NCBI RefSeq assembly: GCF_013133795.1
Contig: NZ_JABGBN010000001.1
Location: 1-64,000 of the forward strand
Direction: 5' to 3'
From: Pelistega suis
GTDB lineage: Bacteria > Pseudomonadota > Gammaproteobacteria > Burkholderiales > Burkholderiaceae_B
Length of the DNA stretch: 64,000 nt
Each line of letters opens with the position of its first letter. The first letter of the stretch is position 1. Below the pieces are notes generated by a model. It was not told the DNA's origin, searched no databases, and saw only the letters and a program-made list of their open reading frames with translations. The translations under genes were made by a program, and so were the position numbers. This document shows positions 45,898 through 55,085 of the stretch, piece after piece.

Positions 45898-47034
45898 TTA
45901 TTCTTTGCTTTTTGTTGGTGGGAGTGTTTGCTCCATTAAATCGTTGTTCCATTTACCATCAACTTTAATTTGAGCTAATGCACCTAAGTTCACCGCTTCA
46001 ATTAAGTTGTGGTTGAGGTAAACGTACGTACCTGGTTGTTTGAAAGTATACATGGCTGCACCAGCAGAACCTGCTGCGATTACCCAGGATTCTAAATCTT
46101 GTGCAGGTGTATCAGCTAAGTTACCACGCTCCCATACGTACTCACCGTGACCACCAATTAAGTGTGGGTAAGACTGACGGTTAGCTTGTGAATGGTAAAT
46201 CATGATAGTTTCACCAACTTTTGATGTTGGGGCATTATCACCAGTATAAGCACCCTTACGCTCACCGAACACAACGTGTGTTGGGATTAAGCCATCCATC
46301 ACTTTCTTGTCGTCAGCGAAAGAAAGAGCAGCGCTTTCGTAACGTTTGTAATTGCCTTTCTCATCTTTTGGTAAGTAGAAGTCTTGCTCACCGATGTAAA
46401 TCGCTTTGTCGTATTTTAACTTGTTGCCGTTTTTGTCTTTTAGACCATCTTTTGGTAGGACAACAATCGCACCATTCATACCATGTACAACGTGCCAAGG
46501 AATCATCGCACCGCCAGGAGCGCAGTGGTAAACGTGGATACCAGGTTTAGTTGCTTTCCAACGTACTTTAACTTCTTCACCTGGAGCAACGTGAGTTAAT
46601 TCACCAGCACCTAACGCACCTGTAGACGCGTGGAAGTCGATGTTATGTACTAATTGGTTTTTAGAAAGGTTTTTCAATGTTAATTCAACGTAATCACCTT
46701 CGTGAACGATGATTAGCGGACCAGGAACCGAGCCGTTGAATGTGAATGCCCACATAAACACGCCTGGTTCAACTTCGATTTCTTTTTCTTCGATAAACAT
46801 TTCTACTTCAACAATACGTGGAGCAGCGGGTGCATCTAAGCTATGCTCTGGTACGTTTGGTGGAGCAACGAGTGTTTGTTTAACGCGTTCTAGTTTAGCG
46901 ATGCTCTCTGGTGCTTGAATAACATCATAGCCAGGTAAACCACCTGTTGTTGATTTAACAGGGTCAGCAGCATGAGCAGCTGTAGCACCAAATAAAGCAG
47001 CAAAAAGGGCTGTTGCGACAAATTTTTTATTCAT
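45898..47034 (-). CDS. nirK: Copper-containing nitrite reductase
   Basis: Reduces nitrite to nitric oxide in the periplasm or outer membrane. 378 residues with a cleavable signal peptide (AHAA, about 23). Two cupredoxin domains. By alignment from memory the type 1 Cu ligands are His130, Cys171, His181 and Met186; the type 2 ligands are His135, His170 and His342; catalytic Asp133 lies in NIDFH and the second catalytic His in PHLIGGHGEYVW. The HCAPGGAMIPWH loop is one residue longer than in classical NirK. No nitric-oxide reductase gene is nearby, so its fate must be handled elsewhere. Has an FNR-type promoter. Confidence 0.94.
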   Translation of the reverse strand: MNKKFVATALFAALFGATAAHAADPVKSTTGGLPGYDVIQAPESIAKLERVKQTLVAPPNVPEHSLDAPAAPRIVEVEMFIEEKEIEVEPGVFMWAFTFNGSVPGPLIIVHEGDYVELTLKNLSKNQLVHNIDFHASTGALGAGELTHVAPGEEVKVRWKATKPGIHVYHCAPGGAMIPWHVVHGMNGAIVVLPKDGLKDKNGNKLKYDKAIYIGEQDFYLPKDEKGNYKRYESAALSFADDKKVMDGLIPTHVVFGERKGAYTGDNAPTSKVGETIMIYHSQANRQSYPHLIGGHGEYVWERGNLADTPAQDLESWVIAAGSAGAAMYTFKQPGTYVYLNHNLIEAVNLGALAQIKVDGKWNNDLMEQTLPPTKSKE

Positions 47035-47068
47035 TTGAAACTCTCCTCTAACGGAATAAAAGTGTTAA

Positions 47069-47118
47069 TGAAGCCAGTATAAACCCTAGGCATAGAAAGG
47101 GTAATTGATAAAAATCAA
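47069..47118 (-). promoter_or_regulatory. nirK: FNR/DNR-type promoter of nirK
   Basis: TTGATAAAAATCAA (47105-47118) is a perfect FNR-family palindrome. On the minus strand a TATACT -10 lies at 47076-47081. The inferred start near 47069 would put the box centre at about -42, the class II activation position. AGGAGAG just before the ATG is the ribosome site. This predicts induction by low oxygen or by nitric oxide (inference). Confidence 0.8.
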
Positions 47119-47177
47119 GATAGCCGAGAAATTTACTAGGAAATAGTTAAAGAGAGTAAAAATAGGTATAAAAGCAA

Positions 47178-47212
47178 CAAAAAGGGCTTTACTAGATTTG
47201 GATAGTAAAGCC
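47178..47212 (-). terminator. Terminator of the XRE-cupin gene
   Basis: GGCTTTACTA (47185-47194) and TAGTAAAGCC (47203-47212) form a perfect 10-bp stem; five T follow on the minus strand. It separates the regulator from the nirK promoter. Confidence 0.78.
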
Positions 47213-47296
47213 TGGTTTTGAGTGGTGAGATGGTGGAATCGGTCATAAGAGTAAGAAATTTCTTATGTAATATATTTTTTACTTAAAATAGAAGAG

Positions 47297-47899
47297 TTAG
47301 AGCTTATTAAGAAGAACAATACTCCAGATAAATTCACATGGTTGATTACTTATATTGCTAAAAGCATGAGGGAGATCTGTAGGAATTCTGAAACTATCAC
47401 CCTCAACAAGAGTGAAATGATTGCCGTTTAGAGTGACGTGTAACTCTCCTTTGAGCACATAACAGAACTTTTCGCCTTTTGCGATATATTTAATATCACC
47501 ACTATTCGCATCAGGCAAAAGGTGCACTAAATAGGTTTCAATTAATCCGTTTTCATTAGGTACGATTAAGTGCTTTGATAGTCCATTTTTAAGCGTAACA
47601 CGGCGTCGAGAATTATGCCGGACAATATAATTTTCAGGCTGTGCTATTTGCTCTTGCTCATCAAAAAAACGTGCAATAGGGATATCTAGTGCTGTTGCTA
47701 ATAAGCGCAAAGACCTCATCGATGGGTCTGTGAAATTACGTTCAATTTGGCTAAGTAGGCCAACAGACATACCAGTCGCTGTTGCTACCTCTTGCAGGGT
47801 GAGTCCTGCTTTTTTTCGCAGATGGCGAATCTGTTGTCCAACAAGTAGATTGTCTGTGTGTTGATTAGTATTTGTTTTTTCTGTCGTGGTGATAGTCAT
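47297..47899 (-). CDS. XRE-family regulator with C-terminal cupin domain
   Basis: About 200 residues: helix-turn-helix (about 21-75, LRKKAGLTLQEVATATGMSVGLLSQIERN) and a cupin sensor domain (about 125-195, with YVLKGELHVTLNGNHFTLVEGDSFRIP). This is the PuuR-like architecture, whose members repress catabolic operons for polyamines or amino acids and sense the small molecule through the cupin. The start at 47899 gives the normal length; the ATG at 47965 would add 22 residues and lacks a site. Divergent from the ABC operon, so its likely regulator. Confidence 0.82.
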   Translation of the reverse strand: MTITTTEKTNTNQHTDNLLVGQQIRHLRKKAGLTLQEVATATGMSVGLLSQIERNFTDPSMRSLRLLATALDIPIARFFDEQEQIAQPENYIVRHNSRRRVTLKNGLSKHLIVPNENGLIETYLVHLLPDANSGDIKYIAKGEKFCYVLKGELHVTLNGNHFTLVEGDSFRIPTDLPHAFSNISNQPCEFIWSIVLLNKL

Positions 47900-47965
47900 A
47901 AGAGTTGTTATATAAGGATTAACTATACAAAAAGTGATTTTGACTACTTGTCGAATAAGCCTCAT

Positions 47966-48013
47966 TAAATATTACTAAATATTATTGACATGAAACATCT
48001 AGTGTACTAGTAT
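47966..48013 (+). promoter_or_regulatory. Promoter and direct repeats of the ABC-transporter operon
   Basis: TTGACA (47985-47990), 17 bp, TAGTAT (48008-48013) make a good sigma70 promoter. Directly upstream of the -35 are two copies of TAAATATTA (47966-47974 and 47976-47984), one helical turn apart. CTAGTGTACTAG overlaps the -10. Both are candidate sites for the divergent XRE-cupin regulator. Confidence 0.6.
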
Positions 48014-48079
48014 TTTAGCAGGATTAAAAAAAATTCAAATAAATTAACTTGTACTAAAATTTCTGCAGGAGATAACAGT

Positions 48080-49759
48080 ATGTTAGTGACTAATTGTAAT
48101 AATCAAGTAATTAAGACTTTTAAAGCAAATAAAGTTTTCCGTCAAGTTTTAAATTTTGGATTTGGTATAAGTATTTTAGGTGCGGGTCTAGCATTTCAGA
48201 ATGTTTGGGCGAATCCCCCTAAGACACCGACAGGCTTGGCGGTGATAGGACTTTCTCAAGAGCCAACAGTATTACATCCATTGCTTTCTGCTATTGAGGT
48301 TGATCATGGTGTATGGTGGAATTTATACGACCCATTATGGGCAGTAGATGCTGAAGGTAATTTTTTTCCAAAATTAGCAGAAGAAGTACCTACTGTAGAA
48401 AATGGGGGAATCTCTGCAGATGGATTGACATGGCATATAAAGTTGCGTAAAGATGTGGTGTGGCATGACGGTGAGCCTTTTACAGCTCATGATGTTGCTT
48501 ATACGTTGAATCTCATTAAGCAGCCTAACTTTAATACTCGTACACGTCAAGGACATGAATTAATTGAGTCTATTGAGGTCATTAATGATTATGAAATTAA
48601 GTGGACAATGAAAGAGGTTTATGCTCCTTATATTTCTCAATTATCATCAACTTTTATTGTGCCCAAACATGTTCTTGAGAAAGATGCTGATCCTAATGCA
48701 TCAAGTATGAGTCAAAAACCTATCGGTACTGGCCCTTTCAAATTTGACCGTCGTGTATCTGGTGATAGGATTGTATTGGTAGCTAATGACAAATACTATG
48801 GTGAAGGTCCTTACTTAGAACGATTGGAGTTTAAATATATTCCTGATATGAATGGTTTATACACTCAGTTCAGAACAGGTCAGATCGATGTGGTAGGGAT
48901 TCAGGGTGTCCCTCATAACTTCTACGATGAAATTAAAAACTCAAAAACTGTAGATGTTAAGCTGGTTCCATTGGCTTCAATGGAAGTGGTAGCAGTTAAT
49001 CACGGACATCCTATCTTACAAGATAAAGCTGTACGTCAAGCACTTTATCATGGAATGAATAGAGATGCCATTGTAAATCTTATTTATTATGGTATTCCAG
49101 AAAAGACCGAGAGTTTTTTACCTAAAACTTCATGGGCATATGCTAAGGACTTGCCAGCACAAGTTTATGATTTAAATAAAGCAAATCAAATTCTAGAGGA
49201 GGCTGGCTGGAAGAAAGGGCAAGGAGGAATTCGAGAGAAAGACGGTCGTCGTTTAGCCTTTACGATTAGTACGACATCAGGTAATGAGTTGCGAGCACAA
49301 ACGCAACAGTTAATTCAACAGGATTGGAAAAATATTGGTGTTGAATTAAATATCAATAATATGCCAGCGGCAGTAATGTGGGGTGATAACTGGACCAAAT
49401 CAAAATTTGAAAGCGCATTGGTTGGTGTTAACTTAATAACAGGGAATGATCCTGATGCAATGCATCGATTTGGTAGTAAATCCATTCCGGCTCAGGGCGG
49501 TGCTGGTAGCAATGTTTTCCAATATAAAAATCCACAAGCTGATGAGTTGTTGGTTAAAGGGCGACAAACGTTTAATCTTGAAGAGCGTAAGGAAATTTAT
49601 CGTCAACTTCAGCACGTACTACGTGATGATTTAGCACTTTTGCCTTTGTATCAAATGGTGAGAGTTGAAGGACATAAGAAAGGTCTATCAGGTTTTGAGC
49701 CTAATGTAAACGTCTTGTCTAATGCATGGAATGCAAATACTTGGTATTGGAATAAATAA
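48080..49759 (+). CDS. ABC transporter substrate-binding protein, peptide/opine type (SBP family 5)
   Basis: 559 residues; periplasmic receptor of the DppA/OppA family. The signal peptide is long (about 45 residues, ending VWA). Family signs: WNLYDPLW, GLTWHIKLRKDVVWHDGEPFTAHDVAYTL (the SBP_bac_5 signature), GTGPFKF and LRDDLALLPLYQMVR. There is no lipobox Cys. The ligand may be a dipeptide, opine or amino-acid derivative. First gene of a six-gene operon with permeases, two ATPases and a FAD oxidoreductase. GGAGATAAC precedes the ATG. Confidence 0.88.
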   Translation: MLVTNCNNQVIKTFKANKVFRQVLNFGFGISILGAGLAFQNVWANPPKTPTGLAVIGLSQEPTVLHPLLSAIEVDHGVWWNLYDPLWAVDAEGNFFPKLAEEVPTVENGGISADGLTWHIKLRKDVVWHDGEPFTAHDVAYTLNLIKQPNFNTRTRQGHELIESIEVINDYEIKWTMKEVYAPYISQLSSTFIVPKHVLEKDADPNASSMSQKPIGTGPFKFDRRVSGDRIVLVANDKYYGEGPYLERLEFKYIPDMNGLYTQFRTGQIDVVGIQGVPHNFYDEIKNSKTVDVKLVPLASMEVVAVNHGHPILQDKAVRQALYHGMNRDAIVNLIYYGIPEKTESFLPKTSWAYAKDLPAQVYDLNKANQILEEAGWKKGQGGIREKDGRRLAFTISTTSGNELRAQTQQLIQQDWKNIGVELNINNMPAAVMWGDNWTKSKFESALVGVNLITGNDPDAMHRFGSKSIPAQGGAGSNVFQYKNPQADELLVKGRQTFNLEERKEIYRQLQHVLRDDLALLPLYQMVRVEGHKKGLSGFEPNVNVLSNAWNANTWYWNK

Positions 49760-49761
49760 AA

Positions 49762-50712
49762 ATGGCGAGTTATGTTGTACGGCGCTTGTTAATAGCGGTA
49801 GGTATCCTGCTTCTAGTCACAATGATAGGCTTTGCTGTATTGCATGCGGTACCGGGCGGACCTATGGCTCAATTTGCAGCCATGGGCGAGCTTAGTGCTG
49901 CGGATATTGCAGCTATTGAAGAGCGTATGGGTTTAAATAGACCAATCTATATTCAATACTTTGACTGGTTAGGGAGTATGTTGCAGGGTGACTGGGGAAA
50001 ATCATATCGAGATCAGCAACCAGTGTTGCATGTGATAGCCTCTCATCTAGGAGCGACTTTTCAGTTAATGATTGCGGCTACTATTTTGGCCGCATTGATT
50101 GGTTGTTGGATTGGAATAGTTGGGGCTATACGCCGTAATTCATGGTTTGATTCTTTGTCTACTATTGTATCTATGGTGGCTATTTCAATACCAACTTTTT
50201 GGTTTGGATTGATTGTGATTTATATTTTCTCCATTGAATTGCAGTGGCTTCCTTCCGGCAATCGTTATACGCCCGGCGATGAGTCTTTTTGGAATTATAT
50301 TCATCATTTAATTGCTCCGACAATTGTTTTGGCTTTAGTATCTACAGCGACATGGAGCCGTTATATGCGATCATCTATGCTAGATGTCATTAACATGGAT
50401 TTTGTTCGTACAGCACGTGCCAAAGGGGTCAGTGAACGTGGCATATTATTTGGGCACATTCTAAGAAACGCTTTGTTGCCTATGATTACTTTGGCAGGTT
50501 TGCAATTACCTTCTTTATTGGGAGGAGCTTTAGTAACTGAAACTATTTTTGCTTGGCCGGGTATGGGAAGGTTGTTTTTAGACTCTATTGATTATCGTGA
50601 TTATCCTGTCGTGATGGGGATATTAATGTTCACGGCTATTTTAGTATTGTTAGGAAGTTTGTTGGCTGACTTACTATATAGCATTGTAGACCCTCGAATT
50701 AAGAACCATTAA
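49762..50712 (+). CDS. Peptide-type ABC permease (DppB-like)
   Basis: 316 residues, six segments. Starts MASYVVRRLLIAVGILLLVTM; the family FAVLHAVPGGP and EAA loop (RTARAKGVSERGILFGHILRNALLP) are present, with FAWPGMGRLFLDSIDYRDYPV near the end. It begins 2 nt after the receptor stop, so it is coupled to it. Confidence 0.9.
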   Translation: MASYVVRRLLIAVGILLLVTMIGFAVLHAVPGGPMAQFAAMGELSAADIAAIEERMGLNRPIYIQYFDWLGSMLQGDWGKSYRDQQPVLHVIASHLGATFQLMIAATILAALIGCWIGIVGAIRRNSWFDSLSTIVSMVAISIPTFWFGLIVIYIFSIELQWLPSGNRYTPGDESFWNYIHHLIAPTIVLALVSTATWSRYMRSSMLDVINMDFVRTARAKGVSERGILFGHILRNALLPMITLAGLQLPSLLGGALVTETIFAWPGMGRLFLDSIDYRDYPVVMGILMFTAILVLLGSLLADLLYSIVDPRIKNH

Positions 50713-50722
50713 GGAGAGTGAG

Positions 50723-51595
50723 ATGCAAGCAACAGTTTCATTAGCTTCTCCAGCAAAGAAGAATACAGCTTTTCGTCGTTTTATGAGTCATAAATTGGCG
50801 ATGTTTGGCATTTTTACTATTACCTTTCTTGTATTAGCATGTTTTTTGGGACCATGGTTAATTACACATAATGATACACAAGTGAATATCTTGGCTAGAT
50901 TTACTCCACCGTTCAATAGCGAGTATTGGTTGGGTACTGATCAATTAGGTCGAGATATGTTGGCGCGATTATTAATGGCTGGACGTATTTCATTAGCTGT
51001 TGGTTTTGGCGCTATGTTATTAAGTATGTTAATCGGTGTATTGGTTGGTCTAGTTGCTGGTTATTTTGGGGGAACCATCGGTACTGTATTGATGAGGTTT
51101 GTTGATGCGATTCTTTGTTTTCCCACAATCTTTTTATTATTGGCCTTAGCAGCTTTTATAAAACCAGATATCGATTCAATCATCTTCTTGCTTGCAGCGA
51201 CAGGTTGGATGGAGGTGGCTCGTATTGTTGAAGCACAAGTACGCTCTTTAAAAACTCGGGATTTTACTGTGGCATCAGTTGCCCTTGGTGCAAGCAATAT
51301 GAGAATTATCTTTAAAGAGTTATTACCAAATGCTATTGCTCCTATTGTGGTTGCGGCGACATTAAGTGTCGCACATGCGATTTTGATGGAGTCATATATT
51401 AGCTTTTTAGGTTATGGTATTCAGCCACCGACTCCTAGTTGGGGAAATATGCTTGGTGCCGCTCAGTCCTATTTGAGTAATGCCCCTTGGTTAGCATTAT
51501 TACCTGGTTTAATGATTACTTTATCGGTGACGAGTATTAATTTTATTGGTGATGGGTTGCGTGATGCATTAGACCCGCGAGCTGAGGTGAATTAA
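50723..51595 (+). CDS. Peptide-type ABC permease (DppC-like)
   Basis: 290 residues, six segments; YWLGTDQLGRDMLARLLMAGRISLAVG is the classic DppC/OppC stretch. The EAA loop reads VALGASNMRIIFKELLPNAIAP. AAGGAGAG precedes the ATG. The last base of its stop overlaps the next gene start. Confidence 0.9.
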   Translation: MQATVSLASPAKKNTAFRRFMSHKLAMFGIFTITFLVLACFLGPWLITHNDTQVNILARFTPPFNSEYWLGTDQLGRDMLARLLMAGRISLAVGFGAMLLSMLIGVLVGLVAGYFGGTIGTVLMRFVDAILCFPTIFLLLALAAFIKPDIDSIIFLLAATGWMEVARIVEAQVRSLKTRDFTVASVALGASNMRIIFKELLPNAIAPIVVAATLSVAHAILMESYISFLGYGIQPPTPSWGNMLGAAQSYLSNAPWLALLPGLMITLSVTSINFIGDGLRDALDPRAEVN

Positions 51596-52617
51596 TGAGT
51601 AGTATTATGCAACCTATATTACAAGTGAAAGATTTATGTGTCCAGTTTAAAACTGTTAATGGCATAGTTACTGCGGTTAATCATGTTTCTTTTGATATTT
51701 CTCAAGGAGAAACCGTTGCTTTGGTGGGGGAATCAGGTTCAGGCAAGAGCGTGACTAGTCTGGGGATTATGCGTCTAACACCACCTACACCACGAGTAAG
51801 TTTAACTGGAGAGGTTTTATTTCAAGGCCCTCGAGATGAAGTTGCTGTTGATTTACTTAAGTTATCTGAAAAGGAAATGAGAGAGCGACGAGGTCGTGAT
51901 ATTGCTATGGTTTTTCAGGAGCCTATGACTTCTTTTAATCCATTGCATACGATTGGTAGACAAATTGCAGAAGGTGTGAGGTTACATCATAAAATTAGTA
52001 AGGCTGCTGCTTTAGACCGTGCGGTAGAGTTATTGGATATGGTTGGTATTTCTGCTCCTCGAGAGAGATTAAATAATTACCCACATGAGATGTCCGGTGG
52101 AATGCGTCAACGAGCTATGATCGCTATGGCGTTGGCTAATGACCCTTGTTTATTAATTGCTGATGAACCAACGACAGCATTAGATGTGACAATTCAGGCT
52201 CAAATTACGGAACTGTTGCTAGAGTTGCAGCAGAAAAATAAAATGGGTTTGTTATTTATTACGCATAACTTAGGGGTCGTTGCCGAAATTGCAGATAGAG
52301 TGATGGTGATGTATTGTGGACAAATTGTTGAGCAAGCATCCGTTGATGAGTTATTTGAACATCCTAGTATGCCTTATACTCAGGGTTTATTAAAGTCTGT
52401 TCCTAGATTGCAATTAGATGATGATCATCAACAAAAGTTACCTTCTATCCCAGGGTATGTTCCTAGCCCTTTTCAACTTCCACAAGGTTGTAAATTTGGT
52501 CCTCGCTGTGATTATTTTAAAGAGTCTATTTGCCATAAACCTCAGTCATTGGCGGAAATACGACCCTCACATTGGATACGTTGTGAACGCTGGGAAGAAT
52601 TAGAAGAGGGGGCTTAG
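51595..52617 (+). CDS. Peptide-type ABC ATPase (DppD-like)
   Basis: 340 residues: Walker A GESGSGKS (45-52), signature MSGGMRQRAMIAMALA, Walker B LLIADEPTTALDV, switch His in ITHNLGVVAE. The C-terminal oligopeptide-ABC domain contains Cys residues (GCKFGPRCDYFKESIC and RC), a cluster known to bind Fe-S or metal in some DppD proteins. Forms a heterodimer with the next gene product. Confidence 0.92.
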   Translation: MSSIMQPILQVKDLCVQFKTVNGIVTAVNHVSFDISQGETVALVGESGSGKSVTSLGIMRLTPPTPRVSLTGEVLFQGPRDEVAVDLLKLSEKEMRERRGRDIAMVFQEPMTSFNPLHTIGRQIAEGVRLHHKISKAAALDRAVELLDMVGISAPRERLNNYPHEMSGGMRQRAMIAMALANDPCLLIADEPTTALDVTIQAQITELLLELQQKNKMGLLFITHNLGVVAEIADRVMVMYCGQIVEQASVDELFEHPSMPYTQGLLKSVPRLQLDDDHQQKLPSIPGYVPSPFQLPQGCKFGPRCDYFKESICHKPQSLAEIRPSHWIRCERWEELEEGA

Positions 52618-52618
52618 G

Positions 52619-53617
52619 ATGAGTGAAATAGTTTTAGATGTAAGGGATTTAACAAAGCGCTTTACCATTGAGAAGGACTTCTTAGGCAGAACCAAGAAGG
52701 AGTTGGTTGCCGTTGATAATGTTAGCTTTTCGATTAAACGCCAAGAAATTTTGGGGCTGGTTGGTGAGTCTGGATCAGGAAAAACAACAGTTGGGCGTAG
52801 TGTATTACGATTGGTAGAGCCTACATCTGGTTATGTGGGTTTTAAAGGGCAAGATATTTTGCCGTTAAATAAATCTCAGTTGCGTCGCCTACGTCAGAAA
52901 ATGCAATTAGTGTTTCAGGATCCGTACGCTTCTCTAAATCCACGACATACAGTGGAAACTATTTTGAGTGCTCCTTTGGAGATTCACCAATTAGCATCTT
53001 CTAGAGAAGAAAAACGTAGAAAAATAGAAGAAATGTTGGAGTTGGTGGGGCTAAGGCCAGATCAAATGAATAGATACGCACATGAGTTTTCTGGTGGACA
53101 AAGACAACGAGTGGGTATTGCTCGAGCGTTGATGTGTCAACCAGAGCTATTAGTAGCAGATGAGCCAGTATCAGCTCTGGATGTGTCTATTCAGGCTCAG
53201 ATTGTTAATTTACTCTTAGAGTTAAAAAATAAATTAGGTATTTCCATCCTATTTATTGCACATGATTTGTCTGTTGTGGGACATATGTCGGATCGTATTG
53301 CCGTTATGTATTTGGGACGAATGATGGAGATTGCTCCAACTAAGGAATTGTTTACAAATCCTCAACATCCCTATACAGAGGCATTATTATCAGCAGTCCC
53401 TGTACCAGATACTAAGAAAACAAAGCAAGGAAGAATAGTATTGCAAGGCGATATTCCTAGTCCAATTAATCCTCCGTCGGGCTGTGCTTTCCGTAATCGT
53501 TGTCGGTATGCAGTTGATGCTTGTGCTAAACAAAAACCTGAGTTAACTGAAGTGAGTCCGGGACATTGGAAAGCATGTATTCGTCACGATTTACAGTTAC
53601 GCCCAGCTGATTTGTAA
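52619..53617 (+). CDS. Peptide-type ABC ATPase (DppF-like)
   Basis: 332 residues: Walker A GESGSGKTT (49-57), signature FSGGQRQRVGIARAL, Walker B LLVADEPVSALDVS. The C-terminal domain has the matching GCAFRNRCRYAVDAC and KAC Cys. It starts one base after the partner gene. Complete heteromeric ATPase of the importer. Confidence 0.92.
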   Translation: MSEIVLDVRDLTKRFTIEKDFLGRTKKELVAVDNVSFSIKRQEILGLVGESGSGKTTVGRSVLRLVEPTSGYVGFKGQDILPLNKSQLRRLRQKMQLVFQDPYASLNPRHTVETILSAPLEIHQLASSREEKRRKIEEMLELVGLRPDQMNRYAHEFSGGQRQRVGIARALMCQPELLVADEPVSALDVSIQAQIVNLLLELKNKLGISILFIAHDLSVVGHMSDRIAVMYLGRMMEIAPTKELFTNPQHPYTEALLSAVPVPDTKKTKQGRIVLQGDIPSPINPPSGCAFRNRCRYAVDACAKQKPELTEVSPGHWKACIRHDLQLRPADL

Positions 53618-53661
53618 GGTGATATCATTTTGCGTCTACAACATTATTATTGGGAATTAAA

Positions 53662-54993
53662 ATGCCAGCAGATTTACTCACTATAGAAGTTGACCAACAA
53701 TTGCCAACAGAAACTGATGTAGTTATTGTTGGTGGAGGGATTATTGGTATTGCTACCGCATATGAGTTAGCAAAAAAGGGAGTTAGAGCAATAGTAGTTG
53801 AAAAAGGTATTATTGCTGACGAGCAGTCGAGCCGTAATTGGGGCTGGTGCCGTAAACAGAATCGTGATGAAAAAGAAATTCCCTTGATTAAGTATAGCTT
53901 AATGCGATGGGCAGAGATTTCAGAAGAAATCGGTGCTGATATAAGTTTTAGAGCCACGGGAGTCACCTATGTTTCTGATAAAGAATCAGATATCGCCAAG
54001 TGGGAAGCCTGGAATAAGATGGCAAAGCCGTATGGTATGGATTGTCGGATGTTAAGTGCGCAAGAGGCGCAACAATTAGCTTATGGTACAGAAAAGGCAT
54101 GGATAGGGGGAGAAACGTCTCCTTCAGATGGTAGAGCAGAGCCAGGTATTGCAACCACTAGATTGGCAGAAGCTGCAAGAAAGTTGGGTGTTAAGATTTT
54201 CCAATTTTGTGCAGCTCGAGGGGTAGAGGTCACAAATGGGCAAGTTAGTGGTGTTTATACTGAAAAGGGCTTTGTGAAATGTAGTAGTGCCGTCTGTGCG
54301 GGTGGAGCATGGTCATCACTATTTTTGCGTCGGATAGGACTAAGTCTTCCTCAGGCTAGTGTTTATAGCACAGCTTTCCGAACGGAAGAGGCACCAGAGT
54401 TTTTAAAAGGGAATTTATCCGTACCTGGATTAGCAATCCGTAGACGTTTGGATGGGGGATATACCTTGGGGTTAGCGGCACAAGGAAGAATGGATGTTAC
54501 GCCCCAAGGTCTGCGTTATGCTTTTAAATTTTTAAAAATGTTGCAAGAGCGTAGAGGTAATCTCAAAATAGGTATCGGTAAAACGTTTTTCCAAGGGCCA
54601 GAAGCTTTTTATGGTAAATGGTCTTTTGATGAAAAGTCCCCTTTTGAACGTTACCGTAAACTTTCATTAGAGCCTGACCCTACTTTGGTGCATCGATTAA
54701 TGTCTGTTTTAGAGGAAACTTTTCCACTTTTAAAGGGAGTGAAAGTAAAAGAGGCATGGTCTGGGTTAATCGATAGTACACCTGATGGGATACCTGTTAT
54801 TTCTAAGGTAGATGAGATAAGAGGTTTGGTAGTTTCATCAGGTTATAGTGGACATGGTTTTGGTATTGGTCTAGGGGCGGGGAGGTTGACAGCCGATTTG
54901 GTTGCGAACGATAACCCTATTGTTGATGCAACACCTTTTAGATTCGCTCGTCTTGTTGATGGATCAAAGATTCAAAGACCAGGAATGATGTAA
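53662..54993 (+). CDS. FAD-dependent oxidoreductase (DAO family)
   Basis: 443 residues. N-terminal FAD dinucleotide motif VIVGGGIIGIATAYELA (about 21-37), then SSRNWGWCRKQNRDEKEIPLI. A substrate domain and a C-terminal GYSGHGFGIGLGAGRLTADL close the FAD site. DAO enzymes oxidise amines such as D-amino acids, sarcosine, glycine or hydroxyproline. Being the last gene of the ABC operon, it probably oxidises the imported compound or a part of it (inference). I chose the ATG at 53662 (GGGA upstream); an in-frame TTG at 53650 is possible. Confidence 0.82.
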   Translation: MPADLLTIEVDQQLPTETDVVIVGGGIIGIATAYELAKKGVRAIVVEKGIIADEQSSRNWGWCRKQNRDEKEIPLIKYSLMRWAEISEEIGADISFRATGVTYVSDKESDIAKWEAWNKMAKPYGMDCRMLSAQEAQQLAYGTEKAWIGGETSPSDGRAEPGIATTRLAEAARKLGVKIFQFCAARGVEVTNGQVSGVYTEKGFVKCSSAVCAGGAWSSLFLRRIGLSLPQASVYSTAFRTEEAPEFLKGNLSVPGLAIRRRLDGGYTLGLAAQGRMDVTPQGLRYAFKFLKMLQERRGNLKIGIGKTFFQGPEAFYGKWSFDEKSPFERYRKLSLEPDPTLVHRLMSVLEETFPLLKGVKVKEAWSGLIDSTPDGIPVISKVDEIRGLVVSSGYSGHGFGIGLGAGRLTADLVANDNPIVDATPFRFARLVDGSKIQRPGMM

Positions 54994-55041
54994 AATTTGG
55001 TGTGAGATAAAAGAGGTCTTGTTAGCTTATTTCAGAATGTT

Positions 55042-55073
55042 GAAAAAGGGTCTGCTTGAGTGGACCCTTTTTC
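55042..55073. terminator. Bidirectional terminator
   Basis: GAAAAAGGGTC (55042-55052) pairs with GACCCTTTTTC (55063-55073). It has T runs on both strands and separates the convergent FAD-oxidoreductase and antiporter genes. Confidence 0.85.
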
Positions 55074-55085
55074 TTATGACTGTGA

